Assembly: GCF_035825295.1 (NCBI RefSeq)
Contig: NZ_JAYMGI010000002.1
Location: 682,001 to 746,000 of the forward strand
DNA from: Actinacidiphila sp. DG2A-62
GTDB taxonomy: Bacteria; Actinomycetota; Actinomycetes; Streptomycetales; Streptomycetaceae
DNA length: 64,000 nucleotides
Direction: 5' to 3'
Every line of letters begins with the position of its first letter. Position 1 is the stretch's first letter. This document shows, piece after piece, positions 9,103 through 18,195 of this stretch. The translations under genes and the position numbers were made by a program. A model generated the notes under the pieces. The model searched no databases and was not told where the DNA came from. It saw only the letters and a list, made by a program, of their open reading frames with translations.

Positions 9103-9867
9103 ATGCACGCCACGCAACCGGTCGCCTCCGTGCTCTGGGACCCGGGCGGCGGCCAGGGGCTGCGGCAGCTCGGCGAACTCGGGCTCGCGCTGCTGCTGTC
9201 GACGCTGATCGGGCTGGAGCGCGCGGTCCAGCAGAAGAGCGCGGGACTGCGCACGCACACCCTGGTCGGCGTCGGCGCCGCGCTGTTCATGGAGGTCTCG
9301 CAGCACGGCTTCGGCACGGTCCTGGGCCACCAGGGCGTCGTCCTGGACCCGTCGCGGGTGGCCGCCCAGGTCGTCAGCGGCATCGGCTTCATCGGCGGCG
9401 GACTGATCTTCGTACGGTGCGACGCGGTGCGCGGGCTGACCACCGCGGCGACGATCTGGCTGACCGCGGCGATCGGCATGGCCTGCGGCGGCGGGCTGGT
9501 GCTGCTCGCGGTCGCGGCGACCGCCGGGCACTTCCTGGTGGTACGGATCTTCCCGCTGGTCACCAGCAGGTTCCCGGCGGTGGCCGGGCCGGGCCAGACC
9601 GACCTGCAGATCGCGTACCAGGTCGGCGGCGGAGTGCTCGCCCGCATCCTGGAACGCTGCACCGGCGCGGGACTCCGGGTGGTCGCGCTGCGCGTCGAAC
9701 GGGCGCCGTGGTCGGAGGCCGGCGAGGAACGGCCGGCCGCCGCGGGCGCGGCGCAGGTGCAGGTGTCGATCGAGGGCACCGGCGACGTCCCGGTCCTCGT
9801 CACGCACCTGGCGGAGATGTCCGGCGTGATAGGCGTGTGGTCGCCCGCGGGCGACGGCGACTACTGA
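9103..9867 (+). CDS. MgtC/SapB family membrane protein
   Basis: A 254-residue protein with about four N-terminal membrane segments and the family signatures GLALLLSTLIGLERA (residues 27-41), AGLRTHTLVGVGAALF, and VVSGIGFIGGGLIF, followed by GLTTAATIWLTAAIG. The C-terminal part (residues 165-254) is a soluble ACT-like domain (VQVSIEGTGDVPVLVTHLAEM). MgtC proteins are linked to growth at low Mg2+ and, in Salmonella, to modulation of the F-type ATP synthase; the role in saprophytic actinomycetes is unclear. It stands alone, convergent with the heme oxygenase gene. Confidence 0.93.
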   Translation: MHATQPVASVLWDPGGGQGLRQLGELGLALLLSTLIGLERAVQQKSAGLRTHTLVGVGAALFMEVSQHGFGTVLGHQGVVLDPSRVAAQVVSGIGFIGGGLIFVRCDAVRGLTTAATIWLTAAIGMACGGGLVLLAVAATAGHFLVVRIFPLVTSRFPAVAGPGQTDLQIAYQVGGGVLARILERCTGAGLRVVALRVERAPWSEAGEERPAAAGAAQVQVSIEGTGDVPVLVTHLAEMSGVIGVWSPAGDGDY

Positions 9868-9922
9868 GCCGCCGCCCCGGCGGGCAGGCCGCCCCGGGCA
9901 CGCCGCGTGCCTGGGCCGCGGG

Positions 9923-10576
9923 TCAGGCGCTGAGCTGGAACAGCTCGCCCAGGCCGGCGAAGACCTCGGTGTTGAAGACGAACGCCCGCCGGCACTCCTC
10001 GACCACCCGCTGCCGCTCCTCCGCGTCCACGGTGAGCGCGTCCAGCAGGTGCCGGTACTCGCGCTTGAACGCCGCGGGGTTGTCGATGCCGTCGAAGACG
10101 TAGAACCGCACGCCGTCGCCCTTGCGGTCGAAGCCCCAGGTGCGCTCGGCGACGCCGCGGATCACCTGGCCGCCGGACAGGTCGCCGAGGTAGCGGGTGT
10201 AGTGGTGGGCGACGTAGCCGGCCGGCCAGGTCGCGGCGACCATGCCGATCCGCTCGGCGTAGCGCGCGGTGGCCGGCAGCGGCTCGGCCCGCTCCCGCCA
10301 GTCCCCGCCGAGCAGGTGCGCGAGGTCGCGTTCGAGCGCCGCGCCGCGCAGCAGCTCCGGCCGCAGGAAGGGTCCGACGACCGGGTCGCCGGCCAGCTCC
10401 CGCGCGCCGTCCTCCAGCGCGCGGTAGACGAACCACAACTGCTCGGTGTAGCGCGCGTAGGCCGCCACGCCGAGCCGGCCGCCCAGCATCTGGGACATGA
10501 AGGCGGAGTTCTCCGCCTCGGTGTGCCGGTCCTGGCTCGCCGCGCGCAGCTCGGCGGAGAAGGGCTGGTTCGACAA
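9923..10576 (-). CDS. Biliverdin-producing heme oxygenase
   Basis: A 217-residue HmuO-type heme oxygenase that cleaves heme to biliverdin, CO and Fe2+. His18 in SQDRHTEAEN is the proximal heme ligand, and YLGDLSGGQVI carries the Gly-rich kink of the distal helix. The start is TTG at 10576 because AGGAGG sits 5 nt upstream and no nearby ATG or GTG gives the family N-terminus. It follows the DUF2470 gene on the same strand, and an iron box lies upstream of that gene, so the pair likely forms an iron-starvation operon that recovers iron from heme. Confidence 0.93.
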   Translation of the reverse strand: MSNQPFSAELRAASQDRHTEAENSAFMSQMLGGRLGVAAYARYTEQLWFVYRALEDGARELAGDPVVGPFLRPELLRGAALERDLAHLLGGDWRERAEPLPATARYAERIGMVAATWPAGYVAHHYTRYLGDLSGGQVIRGVAERTWGFDRKGDGVRFYVFDGIDNPAAFKREYRHLLDALTVDAEERQRVVEECRRAFVFNTEVFAGLGELFQLSA

Positions 10577-10608
10577 GGGGACCTCCTGCGTCGTGGACGT
10601 TCCCACCC

Positions 10609-10629
10609 TTCCCGACATCATGTCGGGAA
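10609..10629. promoter_or_regulatory. 21-bp perfect palindrome between DUF2470 and heme oxygenase genes
   Basis: TTCCCGACAT, one central base, then ATGTCGGGAA. The arms are exact reverse complements. It lies 33 bp upstream of the heme oxygenase TTG start. It could be an operator giving the second gene its own control, or a weak processing hairpin; the binding factor is unknown. Confidence 0.6.
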
Positions 10630-10647
10630 AAACCTCGCGGGCTGCTC

Positions 10648-11406
10648 TCAGGCGGGCCGGCCGTGGCGGTCGGGGTGCGGGTGGCCGTACGGGCGGGCCT
10701 GCGGGCGGCCCTGCGGATGGGCGAGCAACGCGTGGATCTGGTGGCCGAGTTCGTCCGGGTCCGACAGGGGCCGGGGGAACGGCAGGCGCACGTCGCACTG
10801 CCGGCGGTGGTACTCCAGTCGCAGCACGATCCCGTAGCGGTCCAGGGCCAGGGGGGTCACTCGCGTGACGCCCATCAGGTGGCGGTCCTCCAGCAGCCGG
10901 GCCAGCGCCTCGACGTGCGCGCGGTGCCCCTCGGCCAGATGCAGCAACAGCCTGGCCTCGCAGGTCGCGACGGGGTCGGGCCGCGCGGCGAGCAGCGACC
11001 GGCGTTCGACCTCGGCGGGCTCGCGCCCGCCGGCCGTCAGCTGCGACCGGCGCACGTCGAGGTGGAGGCGCACCGTGTCGCCGGGCCCGGGCTCCAGGTC
11101 CGTCATCCGGACCGCGAGGCGCACCCTGGCGCGCACCCGGTCGCGGACCGGGACCGGCGCGAGGTCGGTCCACTCCAGCACCGCGGGGACCGGCGTCGGC
11201 GAGGCGCACAGCATCTCGCCGACGACGTGGCAGTCGGCGGGCACGCGCAGCCGGATGCCGTCGCCGAACTCGGCGGCGGCGCCGGCCATGATCTCCTCGC
11301 GCGCGCCGGCGGTGGTCACACTGAGCGAGCCGGACGCCGCGAGGATGCTGCGCACCCGCTCGGCGGGCGACGGCTCACAGCGGGCGGGGGACTTGACGAC
11401 GCTCAC
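10648..11406 (-). CDS. DUF2470 domain protein of heme oxygenase operon
   Basis: A 252-residue protein. The C-terminal part (about residues 155-235; EARLLLHLAEGHRAHVEALARLL, then VTPLALDRYGIVLRLEY) matches DUF2470, the fold also found at the end of HugZ-type heme-degrading proteins and heme-binding regulators. The N-terminal part (ERVRSILAASGSLSV) resembles a split-barrel half. GTG at 11406 follows GGAGG. The last residues are His/Arg/Pro-rich (HPQGRPQARPYGHPHPDRHGR) and could bind metal or heme. Being first in the iron-box operon with heme oxygenase supports a role in heme handling; no catalytic activity can be assigned. Confidence 0.82.
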   Translation of the reverse strand: MSVVKSPARCEPSPAERVRSILAASGSLSVTTAGAREEIMAGAAAEFGDGIRLRVPADCHVVGEMLCASPTPVPAVLEWTDLAPVPVRDRVRARVRLAVRMTDLEPGPGDTVRLHLDVRRSQLTAGGREPAEVERRSLLAARPDPVATCEARLLLHLAEGHRAHVEALARLLEDRHLMGVTRVTPLALDRYGIVLRLEYHRRQCDVRLPFPRPLSDPDELGHQIHALLAHPQGRPQARPYGHPHPDRHGRPA

Positions 11407-11420
11407 ACAGCCTCCAAGAC

Positions 11421-11440
11421 TTAGGTAAGGCTCACCTTAG
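11421..11440. promoter_or_regulatory. DmdR/IdeR-type iron box
   Basis: TTAGGTAAGGCTCACCTTAG closely matches the actinomycete iron-box consensus, an interrupted palindrome bound by Fe2+-loaded DmdR1/IdeR. It ends 15 bp upstream of the GTG of the DUF2470 gene, where binding would block transcription when iron is plentiful. Confidence 0.88.
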
Positions 11441-11544
11441 TTGGTGGATCGCGATCCCGCCAGCACCCCCGACCGCCCACGGCCCTCGCGTCGGCCGGCA
11501 CGCGGGCCGACCCCAGGACCGTACGGCCGAATTCGTCATCGCCA

Positions 11545-11573
11545 TTGACATAAACCTGCCACCCTCCTACGGT
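11545..11573 (+). promoter_or_regulatory. Sigma-70-type promoter of the sugar ABC operon
   Basis: A perfect -35 TTGACA (11545-11550), a 17-bp spacer and -10 TACGGT (11568-11573) lie about 90 bp upstream of the binding-protein gene. The two LacI-type operators immediately follow, over the expected start point. Confidence 0.75.
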
Positions 11574-11577
11574 CGCC

Positions 11578-11616
11578 GTCGAAACGCTTCGACGCCGTTC
11601 GTCGAAGCGCTTCGAC
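11578..11616. promoter_or_regulatory. Tandem LacI-family operators
   Basis: Two palindromes, GTCGAAACGCTTCGAC (11578-11593) and GTCGAAGCGCTTCGAC (11601-11616), are centred 23 bp apart just after the -10 element. A central CG and symmetric arms are LacI-family hallmarks. The LacI gene at the end of this operon is the probable repressor. Confidence 0.85.
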
Positions 11617-11660
11617 GACGCGTCGCCCGCCATCCTTCCGATCCAGGTGGAGGTCCTTCA

Positions 11661-12956
11661 ATGTCGAAGGCACGCAGGCCCATAGCCCTGACCGCACTCG
11701 CCCTGACGGGCGCCCTCCTCCTCGCGGCGTGCGGGAGTTCGGGGGGCGGCGCGCAGGGCGACGGCAAGACGCTCAAGCTGTGGCACTACGAGGCGCCGGA
11801 CAGCGCCATGGGCGTCGCCTGGAACCAGGCGATCGCCGAGTTCAAGAAGACGCACCCCGGCGTCAAGGTGGAGTTCGAGGCCAAGGGCTTCGAGCAGATC
11901 CAGAAGACCGCGTCGATGGTGCTCAACTCCCACGACGCGCCGGACGTCATGGAGTACAACAAGGGCAACGCCACCGCCGGCCTGCTCGCCAAGCAGGGGC
12001 TGCTCACCGACCTGACCCCGCAGGTCACCAAGTACGGCTGGGACAAGCTCCTCAGCCCGAGCGTGACCACCACCAGCAAGTACAACGCCCAAGGCGTGAT
12101 GGGGTCGGGCCAGTGGTACGGCGTCCCCAACTTCGGCGAGTACACGATGGTGTACTACAACAAGGACCTCTTCCGGCGAAACGGCGTCAAGGTGCCCACC
12201 ACACCCGCCGAGTTCACCGCCGCGCTCGCCGCCTTCAAGGCCAAGGGCATCACACCGCTGGCCGACGCCGGCGCCGAGTACCCGGCTCAGCAGTACTTCT
12301 ACCAACTGGCCCTGACCAGGGCCGACCGCGCCTGGGTCGACTCCTTCCAGCTGTACAGGGGCAAGGCCGACTTCCACGACCCGGCCTGGACCTACGCGGC
12401 CGACACCTTCGCGGACTGGGTCTCCAAGGGCTACATCGCCAAGACGTCCAGCAGCGCCAAGGCCGAGGACGCGGGCGTGTCGTTCATCAACGGCAAGTAC
12501 CCGATCTTCTTCTCCGGCAGCTGGTGGTACGGCCGCTTCAAGACCGAGAACAAGTTCAGCTGGGGCACGTTCCTGTGGCCGGGCACGACGTTGACGCCCG
12601 GCTCCGGCGGCAACCTCTGGGTCGTGCCGAAGAACGCCAAGAACAAGCAACTCGCCTACGACTTCATCGACATCACGATGAAGAAGCAGGTCCAGAACAC
12701 GCTGGGCAACAACGGGGGCGTCCCGGTGGCCGCCGATCCCTCGGCGATCACCGACCCGGCGTCCAAGCAGCTGATCGAGAACTTCGACCACGTCTCCGGC
12801 TCCGACGGCCTGGCCTTCTACCCCGACTGGCCGGTGCCCGGCTTCTACGACGTCATGGTCTCCGCGGTCCAGAAGCTGATCACGGGCAGCGCCAAGCCCG
12901 GCGACGTCCTCGACCAGCTCCAGAAGGCCTACGACGAAGGCGTCCCGGCCTCATGA
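11661..12956 (+). CDS. Sugar ABC transporter substrate-binding lipoprotein
   Basis: A 431-residue family 1 extracellular solute-binding protein. Residues 1-25 are a lipoprotein signal with lipobox LLAAC, followed by a GSSGGGAQGDG linker that tethers the protein to the membrane. The mature part begins LKLWHYEAPDS and contains FSGSWWYGRF and YNKDLFRRNGV, typical of oligosaccharide-binding proteins. It is the first gene of an operon with two permeases (ATGA overlaps), a GH31 alpha-xylosidase and a LacI regulator. The ligand is therefore probably an alpha-xyloside such as isoprimeverose or another xyloglucan fragment; this is inference from context. No ATPase gene is present, so a shared MsiK-like ATPase is likely. 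Confidence 0.93.
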   Translation: MSKARRPIALTALALTGALLLAACGSSGGGAQGDGKTLKLWHYEAPDSAMGVAWNQAIAEFKKTHPGVKVEFEAKGFEQIQKTASMVLNSHDAPDVMEYNKGNATAGLLAKQGLLTDLTPQVTKYGWDKLLSPSVTTTSKYNAQGVMGSGQWYGVPNFGEYTMVYYNKDLFRRNGVKVPTTPAEFTAALAAFKAKGITPLADAGAEYPAQQYFYQLALTRADRAWVDSFQLYRGKADFHDPAWTYAADTFADWVSKGYIAKTSSSAKAEDAGVSFINGKYPIFFSGSWWYGRFKTENKFSWGTFLWPGTTLTPGSGGNLWVVPKNAKNKQLAYDFIDITMKKQVQNTLGNNGGVPVAADPSAITDPASKQLIENFDHVSGSDGLAFYPDWPVPGFYDVMVSAVQKLITGSAKPGDVLDQLQKAYDEGVPAS

Positions 12957-13855
12957 CGGTCCGCACGCGCGGCCCGCGCACCACGTACCCGCTGTACCTC
13001 CTGCCGGGCGCGGTGGCGTTCCTCGCCGTCGTCGCCCTGCCGTTCGGCATGAACGTCTGGTACAGCCTCACGCGCTGGCAGGGAGTCGGCACCCCGTCCT
13101 GGGCCGGACTCGCCAACTACCGGCAGCTGATCCACGACTCGCAGTTCTGGGAGTCCTTCCGGCACAGCCTCGCCATGGTCCTGGCCATGGCGGTGATCCC
13201 CACCGTCATCGGGCTGGTGGTCGCCGCGGCGCTGTTCGACTTCGTCGCCAAGCACTACGGGTCGAAGCCCGCCAGCGTGCTGCGGGCGTGTTTCTACCTC
13301 CCCCAGGTACTGCCGATCACCGTGGCCGGCATCGTCTGGAGCTGGATCCTGGCGCCCGAGGGCGGCTCGCTCAACGCCCTGCTGAAGGACGTCGGCCTGG
13401 GCTCCGCCCGGCAGGACTGGCTGGGTGATCCCGGCATCGCGCTCTACAGCGTGATGGCCGTGATGGTCTGGGTCCAGCTCGGCTTTCCCGTGGTGATCTT
13501 CATGTCGGGACTGCAGCGGGTCGACCCGGCCCTGCACGAGGCCGCCGAACTCGACGGAACCTCCTGGTGGCAGCGGTTCTGGCATGTGACGCTCCCGCAA
13601 CTGCGCCCGGAGATCTACGTGGTGATGCTGTGGTGCACCATCGCGGCACTCAAGGTCTTCGGCGCGGTGTACGTCCTGACCAAGGGCGGACCCGCCGGCG
13701 CCACCGACGTGCCGTCCTACTTCTCCTTCGCCACGTTCTTCGAGAAGACCCAGGTCGGTTACGGATCCGCGATCGCGACCGTGCTGACGCTGATCGTCCT
13801 GGCGCTGGCCGTGGTGGGCCTGCGCTTCCAGACGAAGGCGGAGGACGAACGATGA
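12953..13855 (+). CDS. Sugar ABC transporter permease (MalF/UgpA type)
   Basis: A 300-residue inner-membrane permease with six predicted membrane helices, the first starting at YLLPGAVAFLAVVALPF. The cytoplasmic EAA loop reads EAAELDGTSWWQRFWHVTLPQLRP (near residues 200-225) and couples to the ATPase. ATG at 12953 overlaps the stop of the binding-protein gene as ATGA, and its own stop overlaps the next start. Substrate specificity is set by the upstream binding protein. Confidence 0.94.
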   Translation: MTVRTRGPRTTYPLYLLPGAVAFLAVVALPFGMNVWYSLTRWQGVGTPSWAGLANYRQLIHDSQFWESFRHSLAMVLAMAVIPTVIGLVVAAALFDFVAKHYGSKPASVLRACFYLPQVLPITVAGIVWSWILAPEGGSLNALLKDVGLGSARQDWLGDPGIALYSVMAVMVWVQLGFPVVIFMSGLQRVDPALHEAAELDGTSWWQRFWHVTLPQLRPEIYVVMLWCTIAALKVFGAVYVLTKGGPAGATDVPSYFSFATFFEKTQVGYGSAIATVLTLIVLALAVVGLRFQTKAEDER

Positions 13856-14673
13856 CCGCCCTCAAGCGCTTCCCCGCCCTGGCCGCGATCGTCCTCGGCG
13901 CGGTCCTGATGGTCCTGCCCCTGCTGATCGTGCTGAACAACGCGCTGAAGTCGCCGGGCGACTACTCGGCCCACGGCCCGCTGGCGCTTCCGCACGGCAT
14001 CTACCTCGACGGGCTGAAAGACTTCTGGAACCGGGTCGACTTCGGCCGGATGCTCCTCAACTCCACCGTGATCTCCGGCTCGGTGGCGGTGCTGGGCGTG
14101 GTCCTGTCGGTGTTCAACGGGTACGCGATCGGCATCGGCCGGCTCAAGGGCCGCGTGTGGATCCTCGGCTTCTTCGTGCTGGCCAACGTGCTGCCGCAGG
14201 AGTCCCTGGTCTATCCGCTGTACTACCTGTCCAAGCAGGTAGGCCTGTACGACACCCGGCTCAGCCTCGTGATCGTCTTCACGGTGATCCAGTCGGCGTT
14301 CGGCACCTATCTGCTCTCCTCGGTGCTGGGCGCCTTCCCCCGGGAGATCATCGAGGCCGCCAGGATCGACGGCGCCAACAGCTGGCAGGTGCTGTGGCGG
14401 ATCGTGGTGCCGGTCAGCCGGTCCACGCTCGGCGTCCTGCTGGTCTTCTTCTTCATCTGGACCTGGAACGAGTTCCTGCTGCCCCTGGTGCTGCTGCCGT
14501 CGAACGACAACCAGACGGTGTCGCTCGCGCTGGGCGTGCTCCAGGGCCAGCGCCTGATGGACGCGACGATGACCAACGCCGCGGGCCTGCTCGGCGCGCT
14601 GCCCGCCGTCGTCTTCTTCCTGCTCTTCCAGCGCACGTTGACCCGTGGAATCGCCGTGGGCGCGGTCAAGTGA
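13852..14673 (+). CDS. Sugar ABC transporter permease (MalG/UgpE type)
   Basis: A 273-residue partner permease with about six membrane helices. The EAA loop is EAARIDGANSWQVLWRIVVPVSR, and the FIWTWNEFLLPLVLL segment is characteristic of MalG-type subunits. It overlaps the preceding permease by 4 nt, consistent with 1:1 synthesis of the heterodimer. The following xylosidase starts 75 bp downstream after its own RBS region. Confidence 0.94.
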   Translation: MTALKRFPALAAIVLGAVLMVLPLLIVLNNALKSPGDYSAHGPLALPHGIYLDGLKDFWNRVDFGRMLLNSTVISGSVAVLGVVLSVFNGYAIGIGRLKGRVWILGFFVLANVLPQESLVYPLYYLSKQVGLYDTRLSLVIVFTVIQSAFGTYLLSSVLGAFPREIIEAARIDGANSWQVLWRIVVPVSRSTLGVLLVFFFIWTWNEFLLPLVLLPSNDNQTVSLALGVLQGQRLMDATMTNAAGLLGALPAVVFFLLFQRTLTRGIAVGAVK

Positions 14674-14748
14674 GGCCACCGGTCTCCCCGTCCGTGCTGC
14701 CCGCACCACCCCCGTTCTCCCGCCGCCCGACCGCGAAAGGGCCCCACG

Positions 14749-17025
14749 ATGAAGTTCACCGACGGATACTGGCTGCTCCGCGAAGGGGTGACGGCGGCGT
14801 ATCCGGCCGAGGTGCTGGACGTGGAGGTGGGCGACGGCACACTGACCGTCCACGCCCCCACCCAGCCGGTCCGCCACCGCGGAGACCTGCTCAAGGGCCC
14901 GCTGGTGACGATCGACTGCACGGCGCCGATGCCGGACGTCATCGGGGTGCGCGTCACCCACTTCGCCGGCGGAGAGGACCGCGGTCCGTCCTTCGCCCTG
15001 GCCGGCGGCACGCACGCGGCGGTGGCCGAGGCCGGCGCCGAGGAGGCCGTGCTCACCAGCGGCGGGCTGAGCCTGCACGTCGGCCTGCGTGGGGCGTGGT
15101 CCATGGACTTCCGGGCCGGCGGCCGTACGCTGACCAGCAGTCCGGGCAAGGGCATGGCCTTCATGGAGACGGCCGACGGCCGCCACTACGTCCGCGAGCA
15201 GCTCCGGCTGAACGTCGGGACCTCGGTGTACGGCCTGGGCGAGCGCTTCGGACCGCTGGTCAAGAACGGCCAGAGCGTCGACGTCTGGAACGCCGACGGC
15301 GGCACCAGCAGCGAGCAGGCCTACAAGAACGTGCCCTTCTACCTGACCGACGCGGGCTACGGCGTCTTCGTCGACGACCCCGGCAAGGTCTCCTTCGAAG
15401 TCGGCTCGGAACAGGTCTCCCGGGTCGGGTTCAGCGTCGAGGGCCACACGCTCCAGTACTACGTGATCCACGGCCCGACGCCGAAGGACATCCTGCGCAG
15501 GTACACCGCCCTGACCGGGCGTCCGGCGCTGCCGCCCGCCTGGTCCTTCGGCCTGTGGCTCTCCACCTCCTTCACCACCTCCTACGACGAGCGGACGGTC
15601 ACCGAGTTCACCGACGGCATGGCCGAACGGGGCCTGCCGCTGTCGGTGTTCCACTTCGACTGCTTCTGGATGCGCGAGTTCAACTGGTGCGACTTCGAAT
15701 GGGACCCACGGGTCTTCCCCGACCCGCGGGGCATGCTGCGCCGGCTCAAGGAGCGCGGGCTGAACATCTCGGTGTGGATCAACCCGTACATCGCGCAGCG
15801 CTCACCGCTGTTCGCGGAGGGGAAGGCCGCCGGGTACCTGCTCAAGCGGCCGGACGGCGGGGTGTGGCAGTGGGACCTGTGGCAGCCCGGCATGGCGCTG
15901 GTGGACTTCACCAACCCGGACGCCCGCACCTGGTACGCGGCCAAGCTCACGGCGCTGCTGGACATGGGCGTCGACTGCTTCAAGACCGACTTCGGCGAGC
16001 GTGTCCCCACCGACGTGGTCTACTTCGACGGCTCCGACCCGGAGCGGATGCACAACTACTACTCGTTCCTCTACAACAAGACCGTCTTCGACGTGCTGCG
16101 CACGCACCGCGGCGAGGGCGACGCGGTGGTGTTCGCCCGCTCGGCGACCGCCGGCGGCCAGCAGTTCCCCGTGCACTGGGGCGGGGACTGCGAATCGACC
16201 TGGGAGTCCATGGCCGAGTCGCTGCGCGGCGGTCTGTCCCTCGGCCTGTCCGGCTTCGGCTTCTGGAGCCACGACATCGGCGGATTCGAAGGACTGCCCG
16301 ACGCGGACCTGTTCAAGCGCTGGACGGCGTTCGGCATGCTCTCCTCGCACAGCCGCCTGCACGGATCGTCGTCCTACCGGGTCCCGTGGCTGTTCGACGA
16401 GGAGGCGGTGGACGTCCTGCGCACCTTCACCCGCCTCAAACTCAGCCTCATGCCGTACCTGTACCAGGCGGCGTACCAGGCGCACACCGAGGGCGTCGCG
16501 ATGATGCGGGCCATGGTGCTGGAGTTTCCCGACGACCCGGGCTGCGCCCATCTCGAACGGCAGTACATGCTGGGCGGCGACCTGCTGGTCGCGCCGGTGT
16601 TCTCGCCCACCGGCGAGGTCTCGTACTACGTGCCCGAGGGCACCTGGACCCATTTCTCCACCGGGGAACGCGTCACGGGTCCGCGGTGGGTGCGCGAGAC
16701 GCACGACTACCTCAGCATCCCGCTGCTGGCGCGCCCGGGAGCCGCGATTCCGGTCGGCGCCCGGGCGGACCGCCCCGACGTGGCCTGGGCGGACGACGTG
16801 ACCGTCCGGGTGTTCCAGCCGGCGGACGGCTCGCGCACCACCGTGCGCGTCCCGCGCCACGACGGTTCGGCGGGGACGGTGATCACCGTCGTCCGCGACG
16901 GCACGACGCTGCGCGCGGAGAGCAGCGACACCACGTTCCCCTGGGGCGTCGAGGTGGTGGGCGGGCCCTCGGCCCGGGCCGCGGCGGGCACCGGTAGCCT
17001 CACCCTGGATCTGTCCGGCTTCTGA
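14749..17025 (+). CDS. yicI: GH31 alpha-xylosidase (YicI type)
   Basis: A 758-residue glycoside hydrolase family 31 enzyme that removes alpha-linked xylose from the non-reducing end of xyloglucan oligosaccharides. The nucleophile is Asp414 in CFKTDFGER and the acid/base is Asp480 in HWGGDCESTWESM; these positions agree closely with Asp416 and Asp482 of E. coli YicI. The N-terminal beta-sandwich begins MKFTDGYWLLREGV, characteristic of YicI. There is no signal peptide, so it acts in the cytoplasm on sugars brought in by the preceding transporter. It belongs to the LacI-controlled operon. Confidence 0.95.
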   Translation: MKFTDGYWLLREGVTAAYPAEVLDVEVGDGTLTVHAPTQPVRHRGDLLKGPLVTIDCTAPMPDVIGVRVTHFAGGEDRGPSFALAGGTHAAVAEAGAEEAVLTSGGLSLHVGLRGAWSMDFRAGGRTLTSSPGKGMAFMETADGRHYVREQLRLNVGTSVYGLGERFGPLVKNGQSVDVWNADGGTSSEQAYKNVPFYLTDAGYGVFVDDPGKVSFEVGSEQVSRVGFSVEGHTLQYYVIHGPTPKDILRRYTALTGRPALPPAWSFGLWLSTSFTTSYDERTVTEFTDGMAERGLPLSVFHFDCFWMREFNWCDFEWDPRVFPDPRGMLRRLKERGLNISVWINPYIAQRSPLFAEGKAAGYLLKRPDGGVWQWDLWQPGMALVDFTNPDARTWYAAKLTALLDMGVDCFKTDFGERVPTDVVYFDGSDPERMHNYYSFLYNKTVFDVLRTHRGEGDAVVFARSATAGGQQFPVHWGGDCESTWESMAESLRGGLSLGLSGFGFWSHDIGGFEGLPDADLFKRWTAFGMLSSHSRLHGSSSYRVPWLFDEEAVDVLRTFTRLKLSLMPYLYQAAYQAHTEGVAMMRAMVLEFPDDPGCAHLERQYMLGGDLLVAPVFSPTGEVSYYVPEGTWTHFSTGERVTGPRWVRETHDYLSIPLLARPGAAIPVGARADRPDVAWADDVTVRVFQPADGSRTTVRVPRHDGSAGTVITVVRDGTTLRAESSDTTFPWGVEVVGGPSARAAAGTGSLTLDLSGF

Positions 17026-17064
17026 CGGAAGGTCGTATCAGCGGGCCGTCGACCGAGGGAGCTC

Positions 17065-18075
17065 ATGGTCAAGATCAGTGACGTCGCCAGACACGCCGGG
17101 GTGTCGCCGAGCACCGTCAGTTACGCGCTCAGCGGCAAACGCCCGATCTCCGAGGAGACACGGCTGCGTATCGAGCGCAGCATCCTCGAACTCGGCTACC
17201 GGCCGCACGCCGGCGCCCGGTCCCTGGCCAGCCGGCGGTCCCAGGTGATCGCCCTGGTGCTTCCGCTGCGCAAGGGCATCCATGTGCCGGTGGTGATGCA
17301 GTTCGCCACCTCCGTGGTCACCGCCGCCAGGGAGTACGACTACGACGTGCTCCTCCTCACCCAGAGCGAGGGTGAGGAGGGGATCGTCAGAGTGGCGAGG
17401 AGCGCCATGGCGGACGCCTTCGTCATCATGGACGTGGAGCTGCACGACCGCCGGCTCCCGCAGCTGCGGACGCTGGACCGGCCCTCGGTGCTGATCGGGT
17501 TCCCCGCCGACCCGACCGGTCTGACCTGTATCGACCTCGACTTCCAGCAGGCGGGCGAGACCTGTGTCGACCACCTCGCGGCGCTGGGGCACCGCAGTGT
17601 GGCGCTGGTCGGCTCGCCGCCGGAGGTCTACGCACGCGGCACGGGCTTCGCCCAGCGGGTGGCGGCCGGAGTCGGCGCCGCAGCCGAGCGCAACGGCCTG
17701 CGCGCCACGGTGCTGCCGTGCGCGGACACCCCGACCGCGGTCCGGGCCCTGGCCGAGCGTCTGCTGCGCGAGCAGCCCGACCTCACCGGCATCGTGGTGC
17801 ACAACGAGCCGATCGTCCAGCCGCTCATCGAAGCACTGATGTCCCAGGGACTGCGGATCCCGCGGGACGTGTCGGTCACGGCGATCTGCCCCGACGAGAT
17901 CGCCGAGCACGCCCCGGTCCCCATCACCTCGGTGTCCATCCCGTCGGCCGAGGTGGGCCGCAGGGCGGTGGAGCTGCTGATGTCCAAACTGCAGGGCGAC
18001 GAGCCCCCCGAGGCCACGGTGCTTCCGGTCCGCTTCACCGCGCGGGCCACCACGGCCGCGCCCCCGGCCCGGTGA
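17065..18075 (+). CDS. LacI family transcriptional regulator
   Basis: A 336-residue repressor with an N-terminal helix-turn-helix (VKISDVARHAGVSPSTVSYALSG, residues 2-24) and hinge helix (AGARSLASRR), followed by a periplasmic-binding-protein-like sugar-sensing core that ends in the usual VRFTARAT region. It lies 39 bp after the xylosidase in the same direction, so it is probably co-transcribed. The paired palindromes at 11578-11616 have the central-CG form bound by this family and are the likely target; an imported oligosaccharide or its product would be the inducer. Confidence 0.92.
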   Translation: MVKISDVARHAGVSPSTVSYALSGKRPISEETRLRIERSILELGYRPHAGARSLASRRSQVIALVLPLRKGIHVPVVMQFATSVVTAAREYDYDVLLLTQSEGEEGIVRVARSAMADAFVIMDVELHDRRLPQLRTLDRPSVLIGFPADPTGLTCIDLDFQQAGETCVDHLAALGHRSVALVGSPPEVYARGTGFAQRVAAGVGAAAERNGLRATVLPCADTPTAVRALAERLLREQPDLTGIVVHNEPIVQPLIEALMSQGLRIPRDVSVTAICPDEIAEHAPVPITSVSIPSAEVGRRAVELLMSKLQGDEPPEATVLPVRFTARATTAAPPAR

Positions 18076-18195
18076 CGGACGACGAGGACGACCGGCCGCG
18101 TGGCGGAACGGGAGAAACGGCCGGGGCCGGCCCGCCGGTGGCCGACTTTCGCGGTTGCCGACGCGGCGCCAGCGGCGCGCTGGGAGGGTGAGCGG

